Source of the DNA: Stomorhina lunata
Taxonomy: Eukaryota; Arthropoda; Insecta; Diptera; Rhiniidae
Direction of reading: 5' to 3'
NCBI GenBank assembly: GCA_933228675.1
Contig: OW121743.1
Coordinates: 19,399,651-19,463,650 of the forward strand
Length of the DNA: 64,000 bases
Position 1 is the stretch's first letter. Every line of letters starts with the position of its first letter. The translations under genes and the position numbers were made by a program. A model generated the notes under the pieces. It worked only from the letters and a program-made list of their open reading frames with translations. It had not been told where the DNA came from and did no database searches. Positions 11,813 to 25,189 of the stretch are shown piece by piece.

Positions 11813-14060
11813 GAAGATATTTCTATAGAAAAGTTGACGATAGGAAGAAATCTCTATAGAAAAGTTGACTATAGGAAGACATTTCTATAGAATAGTTGAC
11901 GATGGGAAGACATTTCTATAGAAAAGTTGACGACAGAAAGACATTTCTATAGAAAAGTTGACGTTAGGAAGATATTTCTATAGAAAGGTTGACGATAGGA
12001 AGACATGTCTATAGAAAATTTGATGTTAGGAAGACATTTCTAGAGAAAAGTTGACGATAGGAAAACATTTCTAGAGAAAAGTTGACGAAAGGAAGACATT
12101 TCTATAGAGAAGTTGACGATAAGAAGACATTTCGATAGAAAAGTTGACGATGGCAAGACATTTCTATAGAAAAGTTGACGATAGGAAGAAATCTCTATAG
12201 AAAAGTTGACTATAGGAAGACATTTCTATAGAAAAGTTGACGATAGGAAACATTTTTATAGAAAAGTTGACGATAGGAAGACATTTCTATAGAAAAGTTG
12301 ACAATAGGAAGACATTTCTAAAGAAAAGTTGACGATAGGAAGACATTTCTATAGAAAAGTTGACGTTATTAAGACATTTCTATGGAAAAGTTTACGTTAA
12401 GAAGACATTGCTATAGAAAAGTTGACGTTAGGAAGAAATTTTTATAGAAAAGTTGACGTTAGGAAGGCATTTCTGTAGGAAATTTGACGATAGGAAGACA
12501 TTTCTGTGGAAAAGTTGACGATAGGAAGACATTCCGATAGAAAATTTGACGATGGGAAGACAGTTCTATAGAAAAGTTGACGAAAGGAAGACATTTCTAT
12601 AGAAAAGTTGACGATAGGAAGACATTTATGTAGAAAAGTTAACGATAGGAAGACATTTCTATAGAAAAGTCGACGATAGGAAGATATTTCCATAGAAAAG
12701 TTGACGATAGGAAGACATTTCTATAGATAAGTTGACGATAGGAAGACATTTCTATAGAAAATTTGACGATAGGAGGACATTTCTATAGAAAAGTTGAGGA
12801 TAAGAAGACATTTCTATAGAAAATTTGACGATAGGAGGACATTTCTATAGAAAAGTTGACGATGGGAAGACATTTCTATAGAAAATTTGACGATAGGAGG
12901 ACATTTCTATAGAAAAGTTGACGATAAGAAGACATTTCTATAGAAAAGTTGACGATGGGAAGACATTTCTATAGAAAAGTTGACGATAGGAAGAAATCTC
13001 TATAGAAAAGTTGACTATAGGAAGACATTTCTATAGAAAAGTTGACGATAGAAAGACATTTCTATAGAAAAGTTGACGATAGGAAGACATTTCTATAAAA
13101 AAGTTGACGATAATAAGACATTTCTATAGAAAAGTTGACGATAGGAAGACATTTATATAGAAAAGTTGATGATAGGAAGACATTTCAATAGAACAGTTGA
13201 CGTTAGGAAGACATTTCTATAGAAAGGTTGACGATAGGAAGACATTTCTATAGAAAAGTTGACGATAGGAAGACATTTCTATAAAAAAGTTGACGATAAT
13301 AAGACATTTCTATAGAAAAGTTGACGATAGGAAGACATTTCTATAGAAAAGTTGACGATAGGAAGACATTTCTATAGAAAAGTTGACGATAGGAAGACAT
13401 TTCTATAGAAAAGTTGACGATAGAAAGACATTTCTATAGAAAAGTTGACGATAGAAAGACATTTCTATAGAAAAGTTGACGATAGGAAGACATTTCTATA
13501 AAAAAGTTGACGATAATAAGACATTTCTATAGAAAAGTTGACGATAGGAAGACATTTATATAGAAAAGTTGATGATAGGAAGACATTTCTATAGATAAGT
13601 TGACGATAGGAAGACATTTCTATAGATAAGTTGACGATAGGAAGACATTTCTAGAGAAAAGTTGAAGACAGGAAGACATTTCTAGAGAAAAGTTGACGAT
13701 AGGATAACATTTCTATAGAAAAATTGACGATAGGAAGACATTTCTATAGAAAAGTTGACGATAGGAAGACATTTATGTTGAAAAGTTGACGATAGGAAGA
13801 CATTTCTATAGAAAAGTTGACGATAGTAAGACATTTCTATAGAAAAGTCGACGATAGGAAGATATTTCCATAGAAAAGTTGACGATAGGAAGACATTTCT
13901 ATAGATAAGTTGACGATAGGAAGACATTTCTATAGATAAGTTGACGATAGGAAGACATTTCTATAGATAAGTTGACATTAGGAAGACATTTCTATAGATA
14001 AGTTGACGATAGGAAGACATTTCTGTAGAAAAGTTAATGATAGGAAGACAGTTCTATAAA
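11813..14060 (-). repeat. Satellite array 2: 31-bp CTATAG unit, - orientation
   Basis: About 72 units, the reverse complement of the array 3 spelling: TCTATAGAAAAGTTGACGAT then AGGAAGACATT. A marked variant (CTATAAAAAAGTTGACGATAA) recurs at 13091, 13277 and 13494, offsets of 186 and 217 bp (6 and 7 units), showing local multi-unit duplication. Units are more diverged than in arrays 5 and 7. Confidence 0.95.
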
Positions 14061-14281
14061 CAGGTTTACTATGAAGTCATCCATTTAAATTATTTTAGTT
14101 TATCTTCAACATTACAACTGATTCATATACAATTTCTAGAGTATCTGTACATCTGTAATTTTAGAAAATCAAACAAACAAATGTAACCAAAAAGATTTTA
14201 CAGACTCAGTCACAAACAATGACAGTATAAATAAATTTACTAATATTTTACAATATACCTACAAACATTTATTTATACTTA

Positions 14282-14670
14282 CCCTGCAGTAAATGCCGTT
14301 AGAGAAACAATACTGTTTTGCTATTGACAATGTCTCCAGTACTACTTGCCTATTTTGTCCCATCCAATGTTATCTACTATTGACATTTAACATTTAGAGT
14401 TCCTACGAAATCTACCAGTAGACATTACCACTATTTACTTAGTATTGACTTTGTAGTTCTTTTGGTCCAAATGGAGACATTGGGATCAAATCGGGGCCTA
14501 TTTATATACATATATGTTGACACATTCGTTGACAATGTCACCAGATATATACTAGAATAGTTGTCTCTATATATTCACTATTTCAGTACTGAACTAAAAT
14601 TGGGGACATTTGAATTGATGCTACACAAAGTGTTGACATGGAGACACATGACCCCAGTTTTACTACAGGG
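14282..14670. mobile_element. 389-bp MITE-like element with CCCTG ends
   Basis: Left end CCCTGCAGTAAA; right end TTTACTACAGGG, the inverted match with one mismatch. TA lies immediately outside both ends (14280-14281 and 14671-14672). The interior repeats phrases such as TTGACAATGTC and GGAGACA and has no reading frame. The TA flanks suggest a TA-targeting superfamily. It may be distantly related to the CCCAG elements elsewhere in the window; only the first bases support that. Confidence 0.55.
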
Positions 14671-14672
14671 TA

Positions 14673-15243
14673 AAAATAAACTTGAAAGTTTCTAAACCAA
14701 ACATATTAATTTATAAACTGGTAGAAAGGAATACTCGCACTCATTTTAGAACTTAAAGAAATTTTAAATGTTTTTAATTTGATTACATCTTACGATATAT
14801 TTCCCTTCCCAATCCAACTTCAATATCTATTTCGTACTAATACTATGCTCTTTTATCACCAATACTAACAAACCTGTAAACAAAACTTTGCAACAAAAAT
14901 GTTGTTTGTTCTGTTTTGTTGTTTTCTTCAGTTCTCTCATTATTTTAGAATCATTGTACGTACTTATGTATTTGTGTATGTTTTCATACATGTGACACTT
15001 GATACGGAAACGGAAAATGTTGTGTGAAAACAAATGTGACACATCTGTTATATGCATTTGTATATGTATCTCTAAGTTATAGACATTAGTAAAACTAATT
15101 CAACTTTGAATAAAACTAATGGTTTTGCTGCAAAAATGTGACACCTTTTAGAAAATATAAAATAAAACGAAACTTTATTGACTTGACTGCAACAAATGAA
15201 AAAAATTAAAACAATATTTTCTTTCTAAAGAAGAGTATTTCTA
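14673..15243. other. AT-rich intergenic
   Basis: No gene seen. It lies between the MITE and array 3. A short minus-strand open frame at 14827-15057 has no recognisable features. Confidence 0.55.
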
Positions 15244-18200
15244 CTATCAACATTTCTATCCAAAAGTCTTCCTCGCGTCAGCTTTTCTATAAAAAAAAGG
15301 CATTTTCACGTCAACTTTTCTATAAAAGTCTTCATCACGTCAACTTTTTTTTATAAAAAAGTCTTCCTCACGTCAACTTTTCTATAAAAAAGTCTTCCTC
15401 ACATCAACTTTTCTATAAAAAAAGTCTTCCTCACGTCAACTTTTCTTACAAAAGTCTTCCTCACGTCAACTTTTCTTACAAAAGTCTTCCTCACGTCAAC
15501 TTTTCTATAAAAAAGTCTTCATAACATCAACTTTTCTATAGAAATGTATTCCTAACGTCAACTTTTCTATAGAAAAGTCTTCCTAACGTCAACTTTTCTA
15601 TAGAAAAGTCTTCCTAACGTCAACTTTTCTATAGAAAAGTCTTCCTAACGTCAACTTTTCTATAGAAAAGTCTTCCTAACGTCAACTTTTCTATAGAAAA
15701 GTCTTCCTAACGTCAACTTTTCTATAGAAAAGTCTTCCTAACGTGAACTTTTCTATAGAAAAGTCTTCCTAACGTCAACTTTTCTATAGAAAAGTCTTCC
15801 TAACGTCAACTTTTCTATAGAAAAGTCTTCCTAACGTCAACTTTTCTATAGAAAAGTCTTCCTCACGTCAACTTTTCTATAAAAAAGTATTCATAACATC
15901 AACTTTTCTATAGAAATGTCTTCCTAACGTCAACTTTTCTATAGACATGTCTTCCTAACGTCAACTTTTTATAGAAATGTCTTCCTAACGTCAACTTTTC
16001 TATAGAAATGTCTTGCTAACGTCAACTTTTCTATAGAAATGTCTTGCTAACGTCAACTTTTCTATAGAAATGTCTTGCTAACGTCAACTTTTCTATAGAA
16101 ATGTCTTCCTAACGTCAACTTTTCTATAGAAATGTCTTGCTAACGTCAACTTTTCTATAGAAATGTCTTGCTAACGTCAACTTTTCTATAGAAATGTCTT
16201 CCTCACGTCAACTTTTCTATAAAAAAGTATTCATAACATCAACTTTTCTATAGAAATGTCTTCCTAACGTCAACTTTTCTATAGAAATGTCTTCCTAACG
16301 TCAACTTTTCTATAGAAAAGTCTTCCTATCGTCAACTTTTCTATAGAAAAGTCCTCCTATCGTCAACTTTTCTATAGAAAAGTCTTCCTATCGTCAACTT
16401 TTCTATAGAAAAGTCTTCCTATCGTCAACTTTTCTATAGAAAAGTCTTCCTATCGTCAACTTTTCTAGAGAAAAGTCTTCCTATCGTCAACTTTTTTATA
16501 GAAAAGTCTTCCTATCGTCAACTTTTCTATAGAAAAGTCTTCCTATCGTCAACTTTTCTATAGAAAAGTCTTCCTATCATCAACTTTTCTATAGAAAAGT
16601 CTTCCTATCATCAACTTTTCTATAGAAAAGTCTTCCTATCGTCAACTTTTCTATAGAAAAGTCTTCCTATCGTCAACTTTTCTATAGAAAAGTCTTCCTA
16701 TCGTCAACTTTTCTATAGAAAAGTCTTCCTATCGTCAACTTTTCTATAGAAAAGTCTTCCTATCGTCAACTTTTCTATAGAAAAGTCTTCCTATCGTCAA
16801 CTTTTCTATAGAAAAGTCTTCCTATCGTCAACTTTTCTATAGAAAAGTCTTCCTATCGTCAACTTTTCTATAGAAAAGTCTTCCTATCGTCAACTTTTCT
16901 ATAGAAAAGTCTTCCTATCGTCAACTTTTCTATAGAAAAGTCTTCCTATCGTCAACTTTTCTATAGAAAAGTCTTCCTATCGTCAACTTTTCTATAGAAA
17001 AGTCTTCCTATCGTCAACTTTTCTATAGAAAAGTCTTCCTATCGTCAACTTTTCTATAGAAAAGTCTTCCTATCGTCAACTTTTCTATAGAAAAGTCTTC
17101 CTATCGTCAACTTTTCTATAGAAAAGTCTTCCTATCGTCAACTTTTCTATAGAAAAGTCTTCCTATCGTCAACTTTTCTATAGAAAAGTCTTCCTATCGT
17201 CAACTTTTCTATAGAAAAGTCTTCCTATCGTCAACTTTTCTATAGAAAAGTCTTCCTATCGTCAACTTTTCTATAGAAAAGTCTTCCTATCGTCAACTTT
17301 TCTATAGAAAAGTCTTCCTATCGTCAACTTTTCTATAGAAATGTCTTCCAATCGTCAACTTTTCTATAGAAATGTCTTCCTATCGTCAACTTTTCTATAG
17401 AAATGTCTTCCTATCGTCAACTTTTCTATAGAAATGTCTTCCTATCGTCAACTTTTCTATAGAAATGTCTTCCTATCGTCAACTTTTATATTGAAATGTC
17501 TTCCTATCGTCAACTTTTCTATAGAAATGTCTTCCTATCGTCAACTTTTCTATAGAAATGTCTTCCTATCGTCAACTTTTCTATAGAAATGTCTTCCTAT
17601 GGTCAACTTTTCTATAGAAATGTCTTCCTATCGTCAACTTTTCTATAGAAATGTCTTCCTATCGTCAACTTTTCTATAAAAATGTCTTCCTGTCGTCACC
17701 TTTTCTATAGAAATGTCTTCCTATCGTCAACTTTTCTATGGAATGTCTTCCTATCGTCAACTTTTCTATAGAAATGTTTTCCTATCGTCAACTTTTCTAT
17801 AGAAATGTCTTCATATCGTCAACTTTTCTATAGAAATGTCTTAATATCGTCAACTTTTCTATAGAAATGTCTTCCTATTTTCAACTTTTCTATAGAAATG
17901 TCTTCCTATCGTCAACTTTTGTATATAAATGTCTTCCTAACGTCAACTTTTCTATACAAATGTCTTCCTAACGTCAACTTTTCTATAGAAATGTCTTCCT
18001 ATCGTCAACTTTTCTATAGAAATGTCTTCCTATCGTCAACTTTTCTATAGAAATGTCTTCCTATCGTCAACTTTTCTATAGAAATGTCTTCCTATCGTCA
18101 ACTTTTCTATAGAAATGTCTTCCTATCGTCAACTTTTCTATAGCAATGTCCTCCTATCGTCAACTTTTCTATAGAAATGTCTTCCTATCGTCAACTTTTC

Positions 18201-18245
18201 TATAGAAATGTCTTCCTATGGTCAACTTTTTATTGTCAACTTTTC
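15244..18245 (+). repeat. Satellite array 3: 31-bp CTATAG unit, + orientation
   Basis: About 97 units in blocks of spelling: degraded CTCACGTC units (15244-15540), AACGTC with AAAAG (15540-15870), AACGTC with AAATG (15880-16310), near-identical ATCGTC with AAAAG (16310-17340), then ATCGTC with AAATG (17340-18240). The block structure means variants spread locally rather than across the whole array. The ATCGTC/AAATG block is the reverse complement of array 2. Confidence 0.95.
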
Positions 18246-19221
18246 TTTGTGTAATTTTTCATAGTCTACTCTTAGGATATTTAATGTCTTTTTCTTGTTT
18301 TCTTAAAATCCTTCGTCTTCCTTGTTACTTTTCTAGCTAAGTTTCTTTACTTATCTCTGGCTTTTAGCTTAATCTCTAACCACAATTAGTTAAAATCGCT
18401 AGTTTCCGAAAATATCATATGTTTAGTGCCTATTTATGTCTCTAAACTATGCATGCATAATCATGCATTTTGCAGACAAGACACATGTGTTTATACTAAA
18501 ATGAAACTGTGAGTTAAAATAATAATATTAAGTTTCCTTGAAATTATTTGCATAATTAAGTCTATTATAAAGCCATAATTATGCGGCAGAGCAAATGTTG
18601 TTTTGCATATTTTTGTGGCCTAAGTTAAGGAGTTGATGCTTATAAATAAATGCAGAATTTTAGGAGGAAGATCCAAAGTATCCGAAGTTTGGTAACATAT
18701 TAAGTGATAAATGAAAAGCTTAAACTAAGTAAGTTTAAAACATTTGTTTCCTTTAAATATAGTTCAGTGTTTAAAATAGTAATTGCATTAGAGCCCTTAA
18801 AATTATCACCTTAAGGTCATGATTGTCATAAACATTAGAACAATATAAGACCCTATGATTTAATTAATGCCGACAATTTTATATCATCTACATTGAAAGC
18901 ATCCTCCAGTTTTTATGCACTACATCCAAAATGAAAAACACATTTTCCTAACATAAAGCACAACTTTAGGCAGTTGAACTCTGTTTTTCTATTTGTTCTT
19001 TTGTTAACATAGTATAATTTAATTAAACTGTTTAATGCAATAAATGTTGAATAGAAACATCATTGTCATAGTGTTTTCATCACCATTGTCATCAACGCAG
19101 TTATCGCTGTTTTTCTCTTGAACGGCAGATTTTTACGCTAGAAAGTATACTATACTTTTTTTACGTTATTAAATTATATTTCAGTGTGGGCCTTTTACAG
19201 GTATTTCGTTGAAAATAAATA
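18246..19221. other. AT-rich intergenic between arrays 3 and 4
   Basis: No gene, RNA or terminal repeat recognised. Confidence 0.55.
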
Positions 19222-22200
19222 TAGGAAGACTTTTTCTATAGAAAAGTTGACGAAAAGAAGACTTTTCTATAGAAAAGTTGACCAAAGGAAGATTTTTCTA
19301 TAGAAAAGTGTACCCAAGGAAGACTTTTCTATAGAAAAGTTGACCAAAGAAAGACTTTTCTATAGAAAAGTTGACCAAAGGAAGACTTTTCTATAGAAAA
19401 GTTGACCAAAGGAAGACATTTCTACAGAAAAGTTGACCAAAGGAAGACTTTTCTATAGAAAAGTTGACCAAAGGAAGACTTTTCTATAGAAAAGTTGACC
19501 AAAGGAAGACTTTTCTATAGAAAAGTTGACCAAAGGAAGACTTTTCTATAGAAAAGTTGACCAAAGGAAAACTTTTCTATAGAAAAGTTGACCAAAGGAA
19601 GACTTTTCTATAGAAAAGTTGAACTAAGGAAGACTTTTCTATAGAAAAGTTGACCAAAGGAACACTTTTCTATAGAAAAGTTGACCAAAGGAACACTTTT
19701 CTATAGAAAAGTTGACCAAAGGAACACTTTTCTATAGAAAAGTTGACCAAAGAAACACTTTTCTATAGAAAAGTTGACCAAAGGAAGACTTTTCTATAGA
19801 AAAGTTGACCAAAGGAAGACTTTTCTATAGAAAAGTTGACCAAAGGAAGACTTTTCTATAGAAAAGTTGACCAAAGGAAGGCTTTTCTATAGAAAAGTTG
19901 ACCAAAGGAAGACTTTTCTACACAAAAGTTGACCAAAGGAAGACTTTTCTATAGAAAAGTTGACCAAAGGAAGACTTTTCTATAGAAAAGTTGACCAAAA
20001 TAAGACTTTTCTATAGAAAAGTTGACCAAAGGAAAATTTTTCTATAGAAAAGTTTACCAAAGGAAGACTTTTCTATAGAAAAGTTGACCAAAGGAAGACT
20101 TTTCTATAGAAATGTTGACCAAAGGAAGACTTTTCTATAGAAAAGTTGACCAAAGGAACACTTTTCTATAGAAAAGTTGACCAAAGGAAGACTTTTCTAC
20201 ACAAAAGTTGACCAAAGGAAGACTTTTCTATAGAAAAGTTGACCAAAGGAAGACTTTTCTATAGAAAAGTTTACCAAAGGAAGGCTTTTCTATAGAAAAG
20301 TTGACCAAAGGAAGACTTTTCTATAGAAAAGTTGACCAAAGGAAGACTTTTCTATAGAAAAGTTGACCAAAGGAAGACATTTCTACAGAAAAGTTGACCA
20401 AAGGAAGACTTTTCTATAGAAAAGTTGACCAAAGGAAGACTTTTCTATAGAAAAGTTGACCAAAGGAAGATTTTTCTATAGAAAAGTGTACCCAAGGAAG
20501 ACTTTTCTATAGAAAAGTTGACCAAAGAAAGACTTTTCTATAGAAAAGTTGACCAAAGGAAGACTTTTCTATAGAAAAGTTGACCAAAGGAAGACATTTC
20601 TACAGAAAAGTTGACCAAAGGAAGACTTTTCTATAGAAAAGTTGACCAAAGGAAGACTTTTCTATAGAAAAGTTGACCAAAGGAAGACTTTTCTATAGAA
20701 AAGTTGACCAAAGGAAGACTTTTCTATAGAAAAGTTGACCAAAGGAAAACTTTTCTATAGAAAAGTTGACCAAAGGAAGACTTTTCTATAGAAAAGTAGA
20801 ACTAAGGAAGACTTTTCTATAGAAAAGTTGACCAAAGGAACACTTTTCTATAGAAAAGTTGACCAAAGGAACACTTTTCTATAGAAAAGTTGACCAAAGG
20901 AACACTTTTCTATAGAAAAGTTGACCAAAGAAACACTTTTCTATAGAAAAGTTGACCAAAGGAAGACTTTTCTATAGAAAAGTTGACCAAAGGAAGACTT
21001 TTCTATAGAAAAGTTGACCAAAGGAAGACTTTTCTATAGAAAAGTTGACCAAAGGAAGGCTTTTCTATAGAAAAGTTGACCAAAGGAAGATTTTTCTATA
21101 GAAAAGTGTACCAAAGGAAGACTTTTCTATTGAAAAGTTGACCAAAGGAAGACTTTTCTATAGAAAAGTTGACCAAAGGAAGACTTTTCTATAGAAAAGT
21201 TGACCAAAGGAAGACTTTTCTATAGAAAAGTTGACCAAAGGAAGACTTTTCTACACAAAAGTTGACCAAAGGAAGACTTTTCTATAGAAAAGTTGACCAA
21301 AGGAAGACTTTTCTATAGAAAAGTTGACCAAAATAAGACTTTTCTATAGAAAAGTTGACCAAAGGAAAATTTTTTTATAGAAAAGTTGACCAAAGGAAGA
21401 CTTTTCTATAGAAAAGTTGACCAAAGGAAGACTTTTCTATAGAAATGTTGACCAAAGGAAGACTTTTCTATAGAAAAGTTGACCAAAGGAACACTTTTCT
21501 ATAGAAAAGTTGACCAAAGGAACACTTTTCTATAGAAAAGTTGACCAAAGGAACACTTTTCTATAGAAAAGTTGACCAAAGGAAGACTTTTCTATAGAAA
21601 AGTTTACCAAAGGAAGGCTTTTCTATAGAAAAGTTGACAATATGAAAACTTTTTCTATAGAAAATTTGACAATAGGAAGACTTTTCTACAGAAAAGTTGA
21701 CAAAAGGAGACTTCTTTATAGAAAACTTGACAATAGGAAGACTTTTATATTGAAAAGTTGACAATAGAAAGACTTTTCTATAGAAAAGTTGACAATAGAA
21801 AGATTTTTCTATAGAAAAGTTTACAATAGAAAGACTTTACTATAGATGAGTTGACAATAGCAAGACTTTTCTACAGAAAAGTTGACAATAGGAAGACTTT
21901 TCTACAGAAAAGTTGACAATAGGAAGATTTTTTATAGAAAGATTGACAATAGGAATATTTTTTGCTATAGAAATGCTGATAATAGGAAGAGTTTTCTATA
22001 GAAAAGTTGACAATAGAAAGATTTGTTGCTATAGAAAAGTTGATAATAGGAAGAGTTTTTACAGAAAAGTTTAGATTAGGAAGACCTATCTATAGAAAAG
22101 TTGACAATAGGAAGACTTTTCTATAGAAAAGTGGACAATAGAAAGGCTTTTCTATAGAAAAGTGGACAATAGAAAGACTTTTCTATGGAAAGGTGGACAA

Positions 22201-22232
22201 TAGGAAGACTTTTCGAAAGAAAAGTTGACCTC
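19222..22232 (-). repeat. Satellite array 4: 31-bp CTATAG unit with higher-order repeat
   Basis: About 97 units: TTTTCTATAGAAAAGTTGAC then CAAAGGAAGAC, the reverse orientation of array 3 with CAAAG in place of CGATA. Rare variants recur exactly 1178 bp (38 units) apart: GTGTACCC at 19309/20487, GAACTAAGGA at 19621/20799, CCAAAGAAAC at 19747/20925, CCAAAGGAAGG at 19871/21049. Downstream the offset is 1333 bp (43 units): CTACACA at 19918/21251 and CCAAAATAAG at 19995/21328. A block of at least 1.2 kb was therefore duplicated in tandem and gained five units. The array decays from 21640 on. Confidence 0.95.
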
Positions 22233-25089
22233 CGGTTTAGAAACATAATTCGTAATGATTGTGTTTGTAAAATAGGTAGTAATGCGAGGTTTTTGATCTG
22301 TCTAAAAGTAGAGATACTCCGCCTGAAGAGATGGCCTATCCAACCATCGAATCTTTTTGGTTTTTATCTATAAATTGTCTATTACATTAATAAATAAGTG
22401 TAACAGATTTTCTTTTTGGAAAAAGTTAACAATAAAAGTTAAGATATAAAATTTAAAAAAAAATAGACTTGCATATTTTTAGGATGTTTGAAATAATTTT
22501 TAGTTTAAACTCCTTTATTTAAATATCCATGAAACAAAAATAAATTAATTAAAATGGCTTAAGAAAAACTTATAACATAAGATATCATTTAACATAAAAT
22601 ACAATCAATTTCTCTGTTGAAGCTTTTATTCTTAAAGGTCCTTAAAGTATGCAATGTAGTTTGAAACAAATGTTGTAATTCGTAGTATTATTATATTATT
22701 TTCTGTTATCTAACTTTTATTTTACTAGACAAATATTACAAATTATTAACATGCATCCGCCTCAACAAAAAACATTTCCTTTATTTAGTTTAAATTTAAC
22801 AAATTTAGATTGGCCTAAGGGATTTTATGTTTATTTGTCTGTGTTATTTTATGTAAAGGATAAATAAATTGTATTTTCGATTGTTTTAATAAAATTACTA
22901 ACAGCTTAAGGATAACAAATTAATTTATTGTCAAATAATTTTATATGAAAAACATTCAGTTTTGTGAAAATAAATTTAAGGGAATAAAATGGACTAAAAA
23001 AGAAAAATATAGAATATATTTTTTATGATATTGGAAAGATTTTGGATAGAAAAGGACATATGGGTTGTTATTATAGAAATTGTTTTTAAATTTACATGAT
23101 TTTGTTAAACTAAATTTTTCCTATAGTCAGATTAAGGAAGTTAGTTCGTATTGTAGTTAGTTAAAGTTGATTTGAACAATATTAGGTAGTATACTTTTAG
23201 GAGGTCTGAAATTATGAACATGCATTTATTTTGAAACAAAAGTAGTGCAACTCGAAGAATTTTTATTCAGTAAAACATTCTATAAAATTATGGTTTATTT
23301 CAGGGTGAAATGCTGATATTGTCATATGACATTTAAATAGCTAAAGGGTTAATGAAACATAAACCGAGTTTATGCTTAAAAAGATTATGATTTATAATTT
23401 CCTTTTTTGTGCATAAAGACACTCATTTCTTAAGATAACCCCCTTAAACTGAAAATGTCAATAGCATTGACCATAGCTAAGGTCCCTTGTCAAAATGTCG
23501 GAAAATAGACTAATATATCTAAAACGAATTGATTTTCAATAATTTCCTTTCAAGTCTATAAACTTAAAGGGGATTTATGGCCGCTTTTTTCTAAAATAGC
23601 AAAAACAATCAACCACCCACCATCTCTTAGCTCAAGAACTGACCAAAAAAAAAAAGGATCCTAATTTTCTGCTTAGACACACACTCTATAAATTTATGTC
23701 TTTTTAACCCTTTTCTTATCAGTTATTTGGATATTTATGGGGAAAGTAATGAAAACTTCTTGTTTTTCTTTTAGAAAAAGAAGAGGGTGCTAATAAATTT
23801 CACAGCCAGATCTAGATAAACAAAAGTTAGAATTGTCAGCTTATAAAATACCAATACCAACTTTTTAACTAATAAAATCCTTAATTTTCCTTAACTCCTG
23901 CGGAAAAGGACAAGCAAAACGAAAAGAAAAATGGCGTATAATAGCAAAAAGTTTAAAAGTCTTAAAAAGTCCAAATTACGGTCGTCCAGTCCATCTAATA
24001 AATAAGAAAAAAAGGTACTAGTTAATGTCAATGTTTCACAGCCGAAAAGAAACCTTTAATCTTTCGCTGTTGTCTTACCATAAGGTAACAATTTTTTTTA
24101 CCCTGCGATTTCTTAACAAATTTTGTAATTCATAATCTTAATTATTTATTTATAATTGCTGTATATATAGATTATAAGAATCTTAAAAAAAAATATTTTT
24201 TTTATAAAATAAGCTTAAAATAATAGATTTTGAATCTACCCCTAAAAGTATAAGACATATTTCGATTCGAATTTTTAAAAATACGAGTACCTTAACTTTT
24301 TTAGATAATTAAAAGAATCTTAATACTTTTTCATAAATTTGTTTGTTTCTTAATTCCTAGGATGTATCAGTTTTAAGTCGTACAAAAGTTGGCTGCGCAG
24401 AATTGCGCAGTTTTGATTTTGATAGTATTTTATAAGCCTAGTTTAATATAAAATTTTTATACTTTGTAATTGTTAATGTAGAATTTGTGCTGGTGTTTGT
24501 AATTAACTAAAAAATTTGGTATTATTTCGATTTTTAAAGTATAAATTGCCCCATTCGATACCGATCCAAAACTGAGACTTTTAAGCGAATATTGTCTAAC
24601 ATACTTTAGGGATTTTCAAAATAATTTATTTTGCAAAAAGTTAAATAAATTTGATATCTTAACATATCAGTTTGTTGCTGAAAACATTAAGTTTAAATTA
24701 AATTCTTTTGCTATCAGGGAACTTTTGACAAATATCTTACAATCTTATCAGCTATATATGTAAAATATTATTTAGACGATCCTAAAGGTATGTTACACAA
24801 ATGTTTCTGAAATATCATACATTTCGATCAATATCGAATGCGACAATTTGGCCCCTGTTGAAAATATGTTTATAAAAATTACTCTTTTGGAAAAGCATAT
24901 ATTTTAGGATCATAATATTTTTAGTTTAGTTTTAATTTGAATCCTTAAAATGTCCTTTAACAGAGAAAATAGCATAATTTTGGACAAAAATTTTTAAGTT
25001 TTTGTTATCAAAAACTTAAATTCTTTTGTAAAACCTTTAATTTGCTCCAAATGAAGAAAAATGTGATACACAAATTTTCTATATTTATA
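22233..25089. other. AT-rich intergenic, no gene seen
   Basis: Very AT-rich with many short homopolymers. Two small patterns: CTGCGCA-GAAT-TGCGCAG near 24392, a perfect 7-bp inverted repeat, and a phrase near 24817-24855 (TTTCGATCAATATCGAATGC, then GACAATTTG) that matches the 585-bp repeat near 60002. The second shows that a diverged piece of that repeat lies here. No coding exon is supported. Confidence 0.5.
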
Positions 25090-25184
25090 AAAAACTCGCG
25101 TTGCTGCTCAACAAACTTAAATTAATTTGAAGGAAAGACATTACACCAATATCCAATTAATTTCAAATCATATTTTTTTGACTA
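25090..25184 (+). repeat. Left flank of Transib, related to 32555-32660
   Basis: The sequence with GGAAAGACATT, AATATCCAATTAATTT and ATTTTTTTG aligns with a stretch at about 32603-32655 (GGAAAGACATTG, AATATTCAGTTAATTTTGAA). It indicates that the transposon landed inside a repeated sequence belonging to the ~132-bp repeat field that continues beyond its right end. Confidence 0.5.
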
Positions 25185-25189
25185 TGTCG
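25185..25189. other. Left target site duplication TGTCG
   Basis: TGTCG directly precedes the CACAGTG terminus and is repeated directly after the right terminus at 31313-31317. A 5-bp GC-richer duplication is the known signature of Transib insertion. Confidence 0.85.

Noticed and set aside
12442..13927. Open frames of 80-83 codons within array 2
   Set aside because: They translate 31-bp satellite units and end at random variants; not genes.
10032..22232. CRISPR-like alternation of repeats and spacers
   Set aside because: The linker is itself conserved between units, the DNA is eukaryotic and there are no cas genes; these are satellites.
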